Source of the DNA: Artemisia argyi
Lineage: Eukaryota; Streptophyta; Magnoliopsida; Asterales; Asteraceae
DNA: 64,000 nucleotides
NCBI GenBank assembly: GCA_030686995.1
Contig: CM060693.1
Span: 107,500,228 to 107,564,227, forward strand
Direction of reading: 5' to 3'
Each line of letters starts with the position of its first letter. Within the stretch, counting starts at the first letter, position 1. Both the position numbers and the translations under genes were made by a program. The notes below the pieces were generated by a model, which was not told where the DNA came from, ran no database searches, and saw only the letters and a list, made by a program, of their open reading frames with translations. This document shows positions 34,888-46,559 of this stretch, in pieces.

Positions 34888-36092
34888 CGGGAATCCTAAT
34901 AATACGGGATCAATATATAGTTCTCGTGATTTCCTAATAGTATGAAAATAAGTATCTATACTATCTAAAGTATGATTGAAATCCAAAGAAAATGAATTTG
35001 TGACCTCGTTGTTGTGTCAAAACACAAACGTATTCCCACTTGTGTATCGGTACTTGAGTTATACCAACCACGTCCTTTTCCTTTCCACGTTACTTCTCCA
35101 AATCAATTCGGTTGTATATTGTTGTTGTCGAATTTTCAATATACCAACCAACGTTCTTTCTTCTAAATACCACACTTCACGTTGTCCTTTTATGTCGACT
35201 TGGTTTCCAATGCGTGTGCCCTAGATCCTTTGTCTCGGCTTCTTCTCCAAAAACACCCAACGTGTTGTTTGGCCACAATCAAACTAAGTTGTTTGTTGTT
35301 GTTTCGTTCCAAGTCCTTCACCAAATACCTCTCGATATTCTTTTTACCAAAGCAAAACAGTTTGCTTTCTTCCTTCACTAATACCCCACGGTATTAATTC
35401 CACGACTAAACAAAATCGTGTTTTGTTTGTCGTTGCTGCTGTTGCTTGTTCCTTTTCTACGTTGTACCACAATACCTTCTTGCTTCTTTCTAAATCCACA
35501 CCGTGTCTTCAACAATTCCTTCAATACCCGTCGGTATTCGTTTTATAAAACGAGTGATTAGCCCGTCCTTTTTCATTATTTGTTGTTGTTTTCGTATTGT
35601 TAAACGTCTCCAAACAATCCTTGATTGTTTTGTTCTCGGTATACCCTATCTAAACTACAAACAACACCTTTTTCTTCTTGTGTGTCTCGTTATTTATACA
35701 CCAGGTTTGTTCTTGACATCTTTGTTCTCTTCTTTGTTGCGTTGTAAAGAAACAAGTCCCTTCCTTCTTTCTTTGTTGTCGTGTGCAAGACACCAACAAA
35801 GTACCTGACAATTGTTTTCCTTCCTTTTGAGTTTTGTTGTTCGCGTACAAAGATCACAACAAAACAGGCCACCACTTCGTTTGGTGTCCTTCCGTTTGCA
35901 AATTTGACACGAGATTAGTTGTATACGAATTTCTTGTGTCCCTAAGTTATCCAGGCAGCGTCTCCTACTTTTGAACGTTGCGTTCTTCTTTTCTGAAAAC
36001 AAAGTTTCAACGTTGCGTTCTTGGTTTGGTTTCCTTTTTGTCTCGTTAAAAAAGGTTATGGGTCTGATGGTTGCAACGAGCAAGGGTAACAA
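34888..36092 (-). other. Long leader of the minus-strand Copia, no gene
   Basis: About 1.2 kb between the primer-binding site and the solo LTR. On the minus strand it is rich in 'acaacaac' and 'aaaacaa' runs. Short open frames occur but share no recognised domain. This is unusually long for a Copia leader. Confidence 0.5.
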
Positions 36093-36106
36093 GGCTCTTG
36101 ATGCCA
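36093..36106 (-). other. Primer-binding site of minus-strand Copia
   Basis: The minus strand reads TGGCATCAAGAGCC, close to the TGGTATCAGAGCC complement of initiator tRNA-Met used by plant Copia elements. It lies two bases from the LTR edge at 36109. Confidence 0.8.
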
Positions 36107-36108
36107 AA

Positions 36109-36274
36109 TGTTGGTCCCGAATTGTGTTGTGTTGAGTCGAAATGAGATTTGCAAACAATATAACTAGATAACTTTATTTCGTCTAACCCTTTAATCAATA
36201 CAAGTTTATACATATATATAAGACACGAAAGGGAGTGACCCCAAACTTTGTGTCTATTCGAACAGGTGTATTCC
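36109..36274 (-). repeat. Truncated 5' LTR of minus-strand Copia
   Basis: Matches the first 166 bp of the LTR at 28947 and stops at '...gtgtattcc'. In the intact LTR the next bases are AAACGACAC; here TGATGAGTATG begins, marking the insertion of another element. Confidence 0.9.
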
Positions 36275-38960
36275 TGATGAGTATGTGAATACTCATCATT
36301 TTTATCCAATCTGAACTGCAAAAACATTTAAAAACGCTCAAAAATGCATCAAAATACTTAAAATATCCCAGGATCGTGTTTTATATGTTTCAGATGCAAA
36401 ATGAGTGAAAACAGATGAAAAACGAACAAAGTTTGCAGAAATTGGCAGTTTCAGTCCCTCAACTTTCAAAAGTTGTCAAAACTAGTCCCTCAGCATTTAT
36501 TTTGAAAGTTAAGTCAACTCAAGTCCTTTAAAAATCAAATATTAACAAAAATGATCTTTGGGTAAAAAGTTTCAAAAGTTTACATGTTTGGTCCCTCAAG
36601 TTTCAAAGTTTGGCAGATTTGGTCCCTGGGAATTTAAAAAAAAGGAAAATTGCAATAATGGTCCTTGGATTATGGAAGCTTGGCAGGAAAGGACTTTGGA
36701 ACACTTTGGGAAGTTACATTTTCAGTCCATAAGTTTTTAGGAATTACACAATTGGTCCTTGTTGTTATTTAATAAACCAAATGGACCCTTTGATATTACA
36801 ACCCAATATCCCAATCCAAACCAAAACACAATCTGATCCACAAGTTCCCCCAAGCCCAATCCCACATCAGCCCAACAACCAAAACCTTTTCACGTTTTAT
36901 ATTATAAACGTTCCTTTGACTTGGTCAACACCCAGAGTCAAACGACTCACCTTCCCCAAAACCCCCTGCTATTAACCACCATACAACCCCCCACCTCCAC
37001 TCCACCTCCTGCCATACTCCACCTCTACCCTCAAAAGCCCCCCCTCACATTCCCCCATATCACCTCCTTCATGAATAAGTCACAAGTTGCCATGCCCCGT
37101 CACCAATCCACAACACTCAAATGGACGCCAAAAGAAATCAAAGGCTGAGATGTATCTGTAAGAATTCAATGGCTGGGATTCATTGAAAAGAAGCACAAGA
37201 TGGGATTTCAATTATTTTCACTCACCAAGAAAGCACACAACAGAAGAAGACAAAATTGATGTGAGACCCAAGCTCAAGAGTAGTATAAATAGAACATGTT
37301 GTAAGCCTCTTATGGCAGTCATTAATTAGGTTTTAGTAGTAGTCAATGAAGTAGGTTGTAGTTTTAATTTTCAGAACTTGATTAGTTTTATTTTAAGTCT
37401 GTTGTATCTTTTTCATATCAATGAAAGTTTAACTTTTTTTTACTCATTGTTGCTGCTCATATTCTTTTTTTTAGTCCTCAAGTCTTCTTTACCATTGCTT
37501 ATTTAAGTGAAGTCAAGTCTAGTTTACATTCATTTATCAAAAATTCTGCTTAACACCTTGGTTTAACTTTGAAAATCTCATCAGTCACCCCATAAGGGAG
37601 TGTTTGGGCCAAAGGTTCTTTGTGGTCGTAAAACTGATTTTGCCCAAAATTACACTAAGGTCAGTTCTAATTTAGAGTATTTAGTCATTCTAAAGCAAAC
37701 TTTAGTACCCTTAAGTAGTATTATGGCCTGTTGCTTAGTTTTTCAAAAATTTCTTATCACCACTGATTGTTACAAGTAGCATAAGTAGGTTCTTAGTTAC
37801 TGCACTTTTGTTGTTTCTATTGTGTTATCTTAGTTCCAGTTATGATTACTGCATCATGTTGTAATTGGATAGTTGAGTTTGTAGGTTTCACTTGCTTTTT
37901 ACCCACTTCCACCCAACTGTTCACCAACAGCCAAACCTGCCCTCAGCCCTATTTTTGATCCCACTTTTGGTATGATAGATTAGGAGTTAGAGGTTGGAAT
38001 TGGGTAATCAGATAGTTTGCTGGCTTGTTAATTTTTTGATATTTTTGTTTTATTTTTAGAATTTTTTTACAAGCTTGTGCATTAGTCCAAAGTAGCCCCT
38101 CAGTAGACCATTTAGTTGTTCTTGCCTGATTTGCAACCTAGTTTAGGTTTGCCTAGTTATGTTTTTTAGATTAGGACAATTGTTTCCTGCTTTATTCCTA
38201 TCCCTTTAGTGCTTTTTAGGTTCTCCCTTAGTAAACCTTAGCTTATTTCACCTTTTGCTAGCTTTTGACCAACCTGGTATAAGTCCCTTATGGCCTGCTA
38301 TATCAGCTTGCAGCCCAACTTATAGGCTGGTTCACAAGCTCATATTAAACTCAGCTTGCCTTCGTATTTGGTCCACAGGCTCTCTGGCAGGTTATCTTTA
38401 TGTGCTTAATGCTTTTTGGATAGAACGGCTCGTTGGTACTAGCTTGTTTTGGCAACCAAACTCACCCATTCACACTGCATAAACCCTATTTGGCCTGTTT
38501 AACTTTTGGGCATCAGTAGGATTACCTGAGTTTGTTGATTCTTATTTCTGTGTTACCTAGGTTGTTAATTATTGTTGTATGTGTTAATCTGAGCTTGTGA
38601 GAGCTTATACTTTGCTTAGCTTTTATACGCATTTGATTTAGCTACTAGTAGTCATCTTTTCATTTAAGTTTTGTTAGTTTATATCTGTTGAATGAGCTTA
38701 TGAGCCTGCTTGATTGATAACTGAGTGTATTTGATTATGCTATCTTGCTTGTTTGCTTGAATTTGTTTGTGTACTCATTGATGGTGGTTAGTTTGTTGGA
38801 TTGTGTATGCTTATGTTTGTCCTCAGCTTGGGTCCTTGAGCATATCTTGGCTAGCTACCACTCTTTTGAACTCCTTGTGGCAAAAGACAATCACTGTGGA
38901 GATTTTGCGTTTGTTTAAACTAGATTTTAGCTTTTCAGCTAAAGTGGTTTCCTTAAAGTT
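36275..38960 (+). repeat. Athila-like 5' LTR, left part
   Basis: 2686 bp. The first 24 bp form an imperfect palindrome (TGATGAGTATG / ATACTCATCA). Further on are 'tttggtccctcaagtttcaa' motifs, then TATAAATAG near 37285 as the probable promoter. It continues after the inserted Copia at 47859. The whole LTR would be about 3.65 kb, long for Athila. Open frames here show no known domain. Confidence 0.7.
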
Positions 38961-39348
38961 TGTTGACATAAATAATGTCTTAAAACATTGTTAGCATATT
39001 AACAATGTCTCTATGTTTTGATAATTACAAAGCATAAACTCATTAATCTAAAACTTATGACGTAAACAAGTTTTTAGTGCTTAATATTTGTCTTTGCTTC
39101 CATATCACTTAAGGTATGAATAAACAAAGGGTTTATTGCATTTCATGATCAAAGGAAATTTTTCTAATCACTAGAATTTTTATAAAATGTATTGAACATC
39201 TTATATCTTTTACAAAATTACTTTTGGATATAAAAAGAATATGTTTAATTCATTATAAATATATGATTTCAAATTTCCAACCAAAAATGGCAAATTTTAT
39301 CCAGAAAAATATTCCCCACTAAAAGACAAGAAAAACCAACGTTCTGAA

Positions 39349-39423
39349 GGGGCGGCCCCCTTAATTCCTTAGGCGGCCCCCTTAATCATTAAGGGGACCG
39401 GCCATTAATTAAGGGGACCGGCC
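39349..39423. promoter_or_regulatory. GC-rich hairpin module in LTR U3 (element 1, 5')
   Basis: Two GGCGGCCCCCTTAA arms are followed by two TTAAGGGGACCGGCC arms, so about 75 nt can fold into a long hairpin. It lies just upstream of CTATAAATAC. The same module recurs at 45170, 46948, 52130, 56840 and, one arm short, at 58827. Confidence 0.85.
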
Positions 39424-39926
39424 ACGCTCCAGAACAGTATTTTTCTCCCCTATAAATACTGGTTCATTCCTCAGAATTTTCTCACCTTTTGCACTCCTAA
39501 ACTTTTTGTTCTAGATCCACATTTCTATTCTCTTAATCCTTTGATCATAAGTGCATAATTCTTTGTTTCAAAGTGATTCAAACTTCATCCTCTCAAGTGC
39601 AAGAGAAGAATACTTCTATCCCCCAAGACAAGAAGTATTACAACTTGTTGTGACCTCCACATCCAAGTTGTTGGTGCATCATCAAGATTATTTACACTAT
39701 TCTTTGTGAAGATTGTTGTGAATATTTGTTTGTAGATAGTTGTGCTAGATATATAGATTGTGTGATTAGTTAGTTGCTTGGTGTGAAGAAGAAAAGTTAG
39801 GAATTAGATTGTAGTGAAGAAGCTAGGTGTGGAGTAGTTAGTTGTGAAGTAGATTGATTTGAAGAAGTTGTGACTTAGGTGTGAAGAAGTTGTGGTGTGT
39901 ATATTGGTGTGTAAATTGGTGTGTAA

Positions 39927-40062
39927 GGTTTTCTCCGCCATAAGGGAGCTTGTTGATATAGTGAAGAAAACTCTCGAGTTATGTGCTCGGGGAGTGGAGT
40001 AGGGCAAGGAAGGTGTCCTTGTAGCCGAACCACTATAAATCTCTTGTCTCGCGGTTCGATCT
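39927..40062 (+). other. Conserved LTR block (CTCGAG/agccgaaccactataaatc)
   Basis: A roughly 135-nt stretch that stays alike in all five sirevirus-like LTRs of this window (also 3131-3266, 47525-47660, 52985-53120, 59600-59735), although the sequence on both sides differs between families. It includes 'gaaaactctcgag', 'ggagtggagtagggcaagga' and 'agccgaaccactataaatc'. It probably lies in the transcribed R-U5 part. Confidence 0.6.
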
Positions 40063-40257
40063 TTCCATCTCTTATTTATTTCATTACTTATCATTGTTAT
40101 ATCTTATTTATTCATAGTTGTTTATATTGTGCAAGACTTGAGATCACATATTATCGAATCTAAGTTTTTTTAAAAGCTAAGAAAATACTAAAAATATCTT
40201 TTATAACAAATTAAAAAGACGTAAAACTATTCAACCCCCCTTCTAGTTTTCCACAAT

Positions 40258-40272
40258 TGGTATCAAGAGCCA
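40258..40272 (+). other. Primer-binding site of element 1 (initiator tRNA-Met type)
   Basis: TGGTATCAAGAGCCA, three bases after the LTR end. It matches the complement of plant initiator tRNA-Met apart from one extra base. Confidence 0.85.
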
Positions 40273-40323
40273 CGTCTAGCAAGATTTTTAAAATATATTG
40301 TATTTTAAAACTTGTAACGATCT

Positions 40324-43300
40324 ATGGAATCTGAAAAATATTTAGAAGGGCAATCGATGCAAAGACCACCACTATTTGAAAGTGATGGATTTTTATATTG
40401 GAAAAATAGATTCGAAACGTATGTGAAATCAAAAGATCTTGATCTTTGGCATATTATTACCTTTGGTGATTTTCCTCCTATTCAATATAATGTTAAAACT
40501 AAAATGGATGAAATTGTATCTTTCGAAGAACAAAATGATGATTTGAAAAAGAAATTAGCAAAAAATAATGAGGCTAAAATGGTCATTTATAATGCGTTAT
40601 CACGCAAAGAATATGAAAGAATTTTTATGTGTAAAACCGCCAAAGAAATTTGGGATTCTTTACTAATTACTCACCAAGGTAATAGCCAAGTCAAAGATAA
40701 TAAAATAGATCTTCTTGTACAACAATATGAACAATTTACGATTCCGGAAGCGGAATCAATTGACAATGCTTTTGCTAAGTTTAACACTATTATCACAAGT
40801 TTAAAAGCACTTGATGAGACATTTTCTAGTAAAAATTGTGTTATGAAATTTCTTAAGGCATTGCATCCAAAATGGCGAGCTAAGGTCACGACAATTGAAG
40901 AATCAAAGAACTTGATGACGTTATCACTAGATGAACTAATTGGCAACTTGAAGGTTCATGAAGAAATCATAAGAAGAGATTCGGAAACGGTCAAAGTCAA
41001 GAAAGAACAAACCAAATCCATTGCTCTAAAAGCCAAAAAGGAACCTAGTGATGATGATGATTCAAGTGACGAAAGTGAAGACGAAGAATATGCAATGGCT
41101 GTAAGAGAATTCAAGAAGTTCTTCAAGAGACGAGGAAGATTCACTAGATCATCACGAGACGAAAGAAAAGCATTCCAAAGAAATAGAAGTGACAACTACG
41201 GGAAAAGAAAGTGCTTTAGATGTGGAAGTCCAAATCATCTCATTGGCGAACGTCTAAAGCCACCGGGTTATGAAAATCAAGGCGCCTTTGTTAGTGGAAC
41301 ATGGAGTGATAGTGACAAAGAAGAAGTTGAAAAGCCAAGAGATGAAAAGTGTTTTATGGCAAAAGAAACCGACGAAATATGTTTAGGAATTGACTTGGAA
41401 CCTGACGAATGGATCAAAGATAGCGGATGTTCGAGGCACATGACGGGGAACCGCAAGCTATTCTCTACATACAAGGCATACAATGGAGGTAACATTATTT
41501 TTGGTAGTGACTTACGTGGAAAAATCATTGGCAAAGGTACGATTTCTCAAGACTCACTTACTATTGAAAATGTAAAGCATGTAGATAATTTAACATATAA
41601 CTTGCTTAGTGTAGGACAAATATGTGATAATAAATGTAGAGTCACATTTACCGAAGAGGATAGCGAAATAGTTAAGAATGGAAAAATTATAGGTAGAGGA
41701 ATTAGGAAAGGTGGCATATATGTTATGAAACTAGGAAACAAGCCTGAGGATAGGATATGCCTAACGACCCTAGATGAAAACTCTACATTGTGGCATAGGA
41801 GATTAGGACATGGTAACATGCAACAAATACAATCTTTGGCCTCTAAGGAATTAGTTAGAAATTTGCCTAATCTAAAATATGACAAGCATTTTTGTGATGC
41901 ATGTAAAATTGGAAAACAAGCTCATGCTAGTCACAAAGCTAAGAATATAGTATCCACTACTAGGTGCCTAGAATTATTACATATGGATCTTTTTGGTCCA
42001 TCCGCTGTGCGGAGCTATGGAGGAAACAAATATACCTTAGTAATAGTAGATGACTACTCACGATACACGTGGACTAGGTTTTTAAGTGACAAAACCCAAG
42101 CCTTTGAAAAATTCGAAATATTTAGTAAAATGATATAGAATAAATTAGGATGCTCAATAGTTGCCATTAGGACGGACCATGGTAGGGAATTTGATAACGA
42201 AGTACAATTCGGAAAATATTGTGAGTTAAATGGAATATCTCACAATTTCTCCGCTCCTCGTACTCCTCAATCAAATGGCGTAGTAGAAAGAAAAAATAGG
42301 TCACTACAAGAAATGAGTAGAACTATGTTAAATGAACAATCCATCCCACAAAAATTTTGGTGTCACGCCGTAGATACATCGACTTATATTTTAAATAGGG
42401 TATCAATTAGGAGAATTCTAGGAAAAACTCCTTATGAGTTATTAAGAGGTAGAAAACCAAACTTAAGCTACTTTAGGGTATTTGGAAGTAAATGTTATAT
42501 TCTAATCACTAAGGATTACCTCACTAAGTTTGATCCAAAATCATATGAAGAAATATTTTTAGGATACTCACAAAATAGCAAAGCATATATAATACTTAAC
42601 AAACACTCCATGAAAGTAGAGGAATCACTAAATGTAACATTTGATGAAACACCACCACCTCCTAAAACATTACCTTTAGAAGATGATAATTTAGTCGAAG
42701 ATGAGGCTATTGAGGTTAGTAAAACAAAACCCATAGGAAATGATAATGAAAACATTCACTTAGAAAATAACGAAACTGTTAATATTAAAGAATCTAGATC
42801 ACATCCATTAGGTAATATAATAGGACATCTTAACCAAAGAACCCTTAGGTCACAAGCCCAAGATAAAAACAATTTCTTTTGTTTCCTATCAGCAATAGAA
42901 CCTAAGAATATTAACGAGGCTTTAAAAGATGAAAGTTGGGTTATAGCTATGCAAGAAGAATTAAATCAATTTAAGACAAATGATGTTTGGGAATTAGTCC
43001 CAAATCCAAAGAATATGACCATCATAGGAACTAAATGGGTATATAGGAATAAGTTAGATGAGAATGGAATAGTTACTAGGAACAAAGCTAGGTTAGTTGC
43101 CCAAGGTTATAATCAACAAGAAGGAATTGATTATGACGAAACTTATGCCCCCGTAGCTAGACTAGAATCGATTAGGATATTACTTGCCTATGCTTGCGCC
43201 CTAGATTTTAAGTTATTCCAAATGGACGTGAAAACTGCATTCCTTAACGGTTTTATCAATGAGGAGGTATATGTGGCACAACCTCCAGGATTCATTGACT

Positions 43301-44427
43301 TCGCAAAACCTGATTATGTTTATAAGTCAAAGAAAGCTTTGTATGGACTCAAACAAGCTCCCAAAGCTTGGTATGATCGATTAAAAGCTTTTCTTATTAA
43401 ACATGATTATTCCATGAGAATGGTAGATAACACTCTTTGCACTAAAAGGAAATACCCAAATCTCATCATTGTCCAAATATATGTTGATGACATTATATTT
43501 GGATCGACTTGTCAAGACATGTGTGATGAATTTGCCAAAATCATGCATGATGAGTTTGAGATGAGTATGATGGGTGAACTTAACTTCTTCCTAGGATTAC
43601 AAATAAAACAATTAGAAGATGGAATATTTTTTAACCAATCTAAGTACATTAAGGAAATGCTTAAGAAATTTGGCCTAGAAGACTCAAAACCCATAAAAAC
43701 TCCCATGTCTACAGAAATAAAGCTCACAAAGGATGATGAAGGTGAGTCCGTAGACAACACCAAGTATAGAGGAATGATAGGTAGTTTACTGTACTTGACA
43801 GCAAGTAGACCCGATATCATGTTTAGTGTCTGCCTTTGTGCCCGGTTTCAAGAGGATCCCAAAACCTCTCACCTAGAAGCGGTTAAGCGTATCTTCCGAT
43901 ACATTAAAGGCACTATACACTTAGGATTATGGTATCCTAAGGGATCCGGCATAGAAACCATCGTATATGCGGATTCGGATCATGCGGGAGACTACGTAGA
44001 TAGAAAAAGCACTAGCGGTATTTGCACGTTTATGGGATGTTGTCTAACATCTTGGTTTTTGAAGAAGCAAACTGCTCTTGCTATTTCTACTACCGAAGCC
44101 GAATATGTAAGCGCTGGAAAGGCATGTCAACAAGCACTATGGATGAAACAAGCTCTCGTAGACTATGGCATTGGGTTAGAAAATGTCCCCATTATGTGCG
44201 ATAACAAAGGTGCGATAGATTTAAGTAAAAATCCGGTGCAACACTCTAGGACTAAACATATAGAAATACGCCACCATTTTCTTAGGGATAATGTACAAAA
44301 AGGAAATATATCTATAGAAAAGGTTGCATCGGAAGACAACATTGCGGATATATTCACAAAACCCCTTAAGCGTGAATTGTTCAACCACTTGTGTTTAGGA
44401 TTAGGAATGATGGAACAAGTTGACTAA
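40324..44427 (+). pseudogene. Copia gag-pol polyprotein, one in-frame stop
   Basis: A single frame of 1367 codons is interrupted only by TAG at 42136-42138 (codon 605). Domains in order: Gag (1-300) with a CX2CX4HX4 knuckle ([13 protein letters not shown]) whose last Cys is replaced by Arg; protease with D366-S-G; HHCC zinc site H491/H496/C524/C527; integrase with D555, D618 and E655 (the stop lies between the first two); reverse transcriptase with '[18 protein letters not shown]' and YVDD at 1053-1056; RNase H with '[16 protein letters not shown]' and '[19 protein letters not shown]', ending '[13 protein letters not shown]'. These would copy and insert the element. The stop and the missing Cys are the only obvious lesions seen. 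Sirevirus-type by N-terminal Gag style. Confidence 0.93.
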
Positions 44428-45169
44428 ATTATATTGAACTAATACAAATTTACGCTTGCATAAAATTTACTTTTCATCCACCTCTTCATTTCTGAGTCTA
44501 GGAATCTATTTCGCACAAAACTAAAGATTGGGAAAGTTTATTTTCTTTGCATAAACTCTTTTGTAAAACCCAATCAATTTTCTTTAAAAATTATTCTCAC
44601 ATCTAGGAATCACATGAACATCATTTTCCTTGCATTGTTGACTAATGCTAAAAACATTGTTTTCCAAAATCATGCATGAACTCTCATCTAAATTGTCAAG
44701 GTATATAATCAAATATATATCTTTGACATTCATGATCGAGCAAAAATTGAATCAAGGAGATCTTTTGGATTTTTTCTTAGGATCGTTATTTCTCTTTGCA
44801 TTTAGGAGTCGAAACAATCACAACTCCACATTTGTTGCATATAGACACACACTAGGACAAATTCACTAATAATATTGTCATCTTGCTCCATCATTATTTT
44901 TCCACTCATTAGTTGCCTTTGCCTTTGATCTAAGATAGGTGCCTTAGGAAGCTTAAGTGCTCTTGCCTTTACTTATCTCCTCTTGCTTATTATGTGTTGA
45001 TTATTTGCTATTTTGCTTATGTGTTCTTGCATGCATGCTATATCTTGATTAGATTAGATTCTATATTGCCTAAAGGAATTGAACTTGCTTGAATTCTAAT
45101 CCAAACACACAACCTTTCTGCAAATTTTCTGCCAAAAACCCAATTCTGGCAACCTGGAAATCACGAGAT

Positions 45170-45244
45170 GGGCGTCCCCCTTAATTTTGTAAGGCGGCCC
45201 CCTTAATCATTAAGGGGACCGCCCCCTAATTAAGGGGACCGGCC
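45170..45244. promoter_or_regulatory. Internal copy of the LTR hairpin module, upstream of ORF3 (element 1)
   Basis: Same four-arm GGCGGCCCCCTTAA / TTAAGGGGACCGGCC design as in the LTR, with extra outer arms AGATGG / CCATCT. It is followed 134 bp later by CTATAAATAC at 45379. It is separate from the LTRs and lies between pol and ORF3. Confidence 0.82.
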
Positions 45245-45378
45245 ATCTGATGGTCGGGTTTACAGAATCTTTTCTGCTTTTTAGCCCATTTCAACCTACA
45301 TTTCCCAATTTTCACCAACACATTTTGTCCTAATCTCCCAAACAAACTTTATCCATCTACAAACACACAAATCTTACA

Positions 45379-45388
45379 CTATAAATAC
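45379..45388 (+). promoter_or_regulatory. Candidate internal TATA box for ORF3 (element 1)
   Basis: CTATAAATAC, identical to the LTR TATA box of the same element, ends 33 bp before the ORF3 start codon at 45422. Element 2 has the same box at nearly the same distance. Confidence 0.65.
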
Positions 45389-45421
45389 CCCCAATCCTCA
45401 AAACTCTTCACTCATCCCTTC

Positions 45422-46126
45422 ATGACTTCTCCAAACAAACCAAAACCAAAAGCCTCAAGGCTTGCAAGAATGACGGAAAAACCCGTTTGGCGAAGAAAAA
45501 GCCCTCGAAACAAATCCATCATAACCAATGAAGTTGGAAATCACTCAACACCACCAACCACTTACTTCCCAAACTTTACACCAAATTCACATGGACATTC
45601 ATTTGATCCTCTTTACAAACCATACAACATTGGCCAAACATCTTCCTTCATGCCAAACCTCTCATCTCATCCTCCAACCACTTGTAATGATCCATACAAG
45701 TTTGATCAACCATCCCACTACAACTCCAACTACACAAACCCAATTCATCCATATCAACACAATGACTTTCTCTGCATTGCCACGGAAAAGCAAAAGTTCC
45801 GTGATGAAATATCACAAATCCATGATCTTTGTGATCTCAATGCCATGCATCTTGCACAACGCAACAAAGGGCAACCTCTATCATCACCCTACAACAATTG
45901 CCTTCCTCACTCTCTCAACTTGGATCAAGTTACAAACCACACTCACTATTGCCCTTGTTGCATCTTCCTTCAAAAACAAATCCTATACTTGAGTGAAGAT
46001 ATTTTGTGGATTGAATATCTTCTCACTCGACCTCATCCCATACCACCCTTAACACGATACAACATCGTGAGGTCCACCTCTTCCGCTCCATACCCCACTC
46101 CATATCCTTCTCCATCTAACAACTAA
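45422..46126 (+). CDS. Sirevirus-like ORF3 (env position), 234 aa, unknown function
   Basis: The ATG follows the internal TATA box by 33 bp. The basic N-terminus has KPVWRRK (residues 20-26); the long middle is rich in Pro, Ser, Thr, Asn and His; 'HLAQRN' starts at 143; a Cys cluster 'YCPCCIFLQKQ' has C177-P-C179-C180; and 'WIEYLLTR' starts at W196. The related ORF in element 2 shares all four motifs, with the same spacing of 19 residues from the first Cys to the Trp, although the linker is very different. No signal peptide or membrane segment is seen, so an envelope role is not supported. The Cys cluster might bind metal or a partner. It lies between pol and the purine tracts, where sireviruses often carry an extra ORF. 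Confidence 0.75.
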   Translation: MTSPNKPKPKASRLARMTEKPVWRRKSPRNKSIITNEVGNHSTPPTTYFPNFTPNSHGHSFDPLYKPYNIGQTSSFMPNLSSHPPTTCNDPYKFDQPSHYNSNYTNPIHPYQHNDFLCIATEKQKFRDEISQIHDLCDLNAMHLAQRNKGQPLSSPYNNCLPHSLNLDQVTNHTHYCPCCIFLQKQILYLSEDILWIEYLLTRPHPIPPLTRYNIVRSTSSAPYPTPYPSPSNN

Positions 46127-46404
46127 GCTTTATGCTTATGTTATCCTTCAAGCAAATAAAACAATCAACCATGGGTTGCAAGCAAGTCCAAGTGCTCTTT
46201 TAGGCAATATAGGACTATGTCTTTTCCTTTGTTTTATTATGATTAATATGCCTTAAGCATATTAAATTTTGTAATGCTTTCTATGATGCTTGAATGAATC
46301 TATTTTTATTTGCATAATTATTGCTTTGCATGTTTATGTGCCTTGTTCTCTTCTAATATTTTATGTAGCCAAGATTTCCATAGCTCATTCCATTGGTGCT
46401 CTCA

Positions 46405-46559
46405 AATGAGGGGGAGCATACATCAAGGGGGAGCATTAACCTTTTTGATTTTACAAAAAGGGGGAGAAGAGAAATGTTAAACTCTAATAATACTTGTCTA
46501 AAAATTATTTTTTAGACCTAATGAGTTTAAGGTTTTGTAATCATCAAAAAGGGGGAGAT
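46405..46559 (+). other. Multiple polypurine tracts of element 1
   Basis: Four tracts: GAGGGGGAGC (about 46407), AAGGGGGAGC (about 46427), AAAAAGGGGGAGAAG (about 46456) and the final AAAAAGGGGGAGAT (46546-46559), which touches the 3' LTR. The last would prime plus-strand synthesis. Repeated tracts are a known sirevirus trait, and element 2 repeats the same series. Confidence 0.85.

Larger units (their letters stand above)
28947..36274 (-). mobile_element. Decayed Copia LTR retrotransposon, minus strand
   Basis: The element reads right to left. Its 3' LTR is at 28947-29266, the purine tract is complementary to 29267-29277, coding remnants lie at 29276-33343, the primer-binding site at 36093-36106, and the start of its 5' LTR at 36109-36274. 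The right LTR is cut after 166 bp, where an Athila-like element starts at 36275; the missing part would lie beyond the window. A solo LTR (33438-34882) sits in the leader. Protein style (VEIKGRGSILL, SDSSYGINTDQGKGTTG) suggests the Ivana/Oryco branch, with low certainty. Confidence 0.85.
38961..40255 (+). repeat. 5' LTR of Copia element 1
   Basis: 1295 bp. U3 carries the GC-rich hairpin module (39349-39423) and, 26 bp later, the TATA box CTATAAATAC (39450-39459). Downstream are 'attggtgtgtaa' repeats and the conserved block 39927-40062. Ends TTTTCCACA. Confidence 0.93.

Noticed and set aside
35650..36158. Minus-strand ORFs in the Copia leader
   Set aside because: Low-complexity Lys/Arg/Thr-rich frames without domains; they overlap each other and the LTR edge.
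36781..37148. Pro/Thr-rich ORFs in the Athila-like LTR
   Set aside because: Short, overlapping in different frames, low complexity, and lying in the U3 before the TATA box.
40671..41885. Antisense ORFs within Copia gag-pol
   Set aside because: They are shadows of the long sense frame and show no independent motif.
45422..46126. ORF3 as a retroviral-type envelope protein
   Set aside because: The position fits the env-like ORF of sireviruses, but no signal peptide, membrane anchor or fusion-like segment is visible in either copy.
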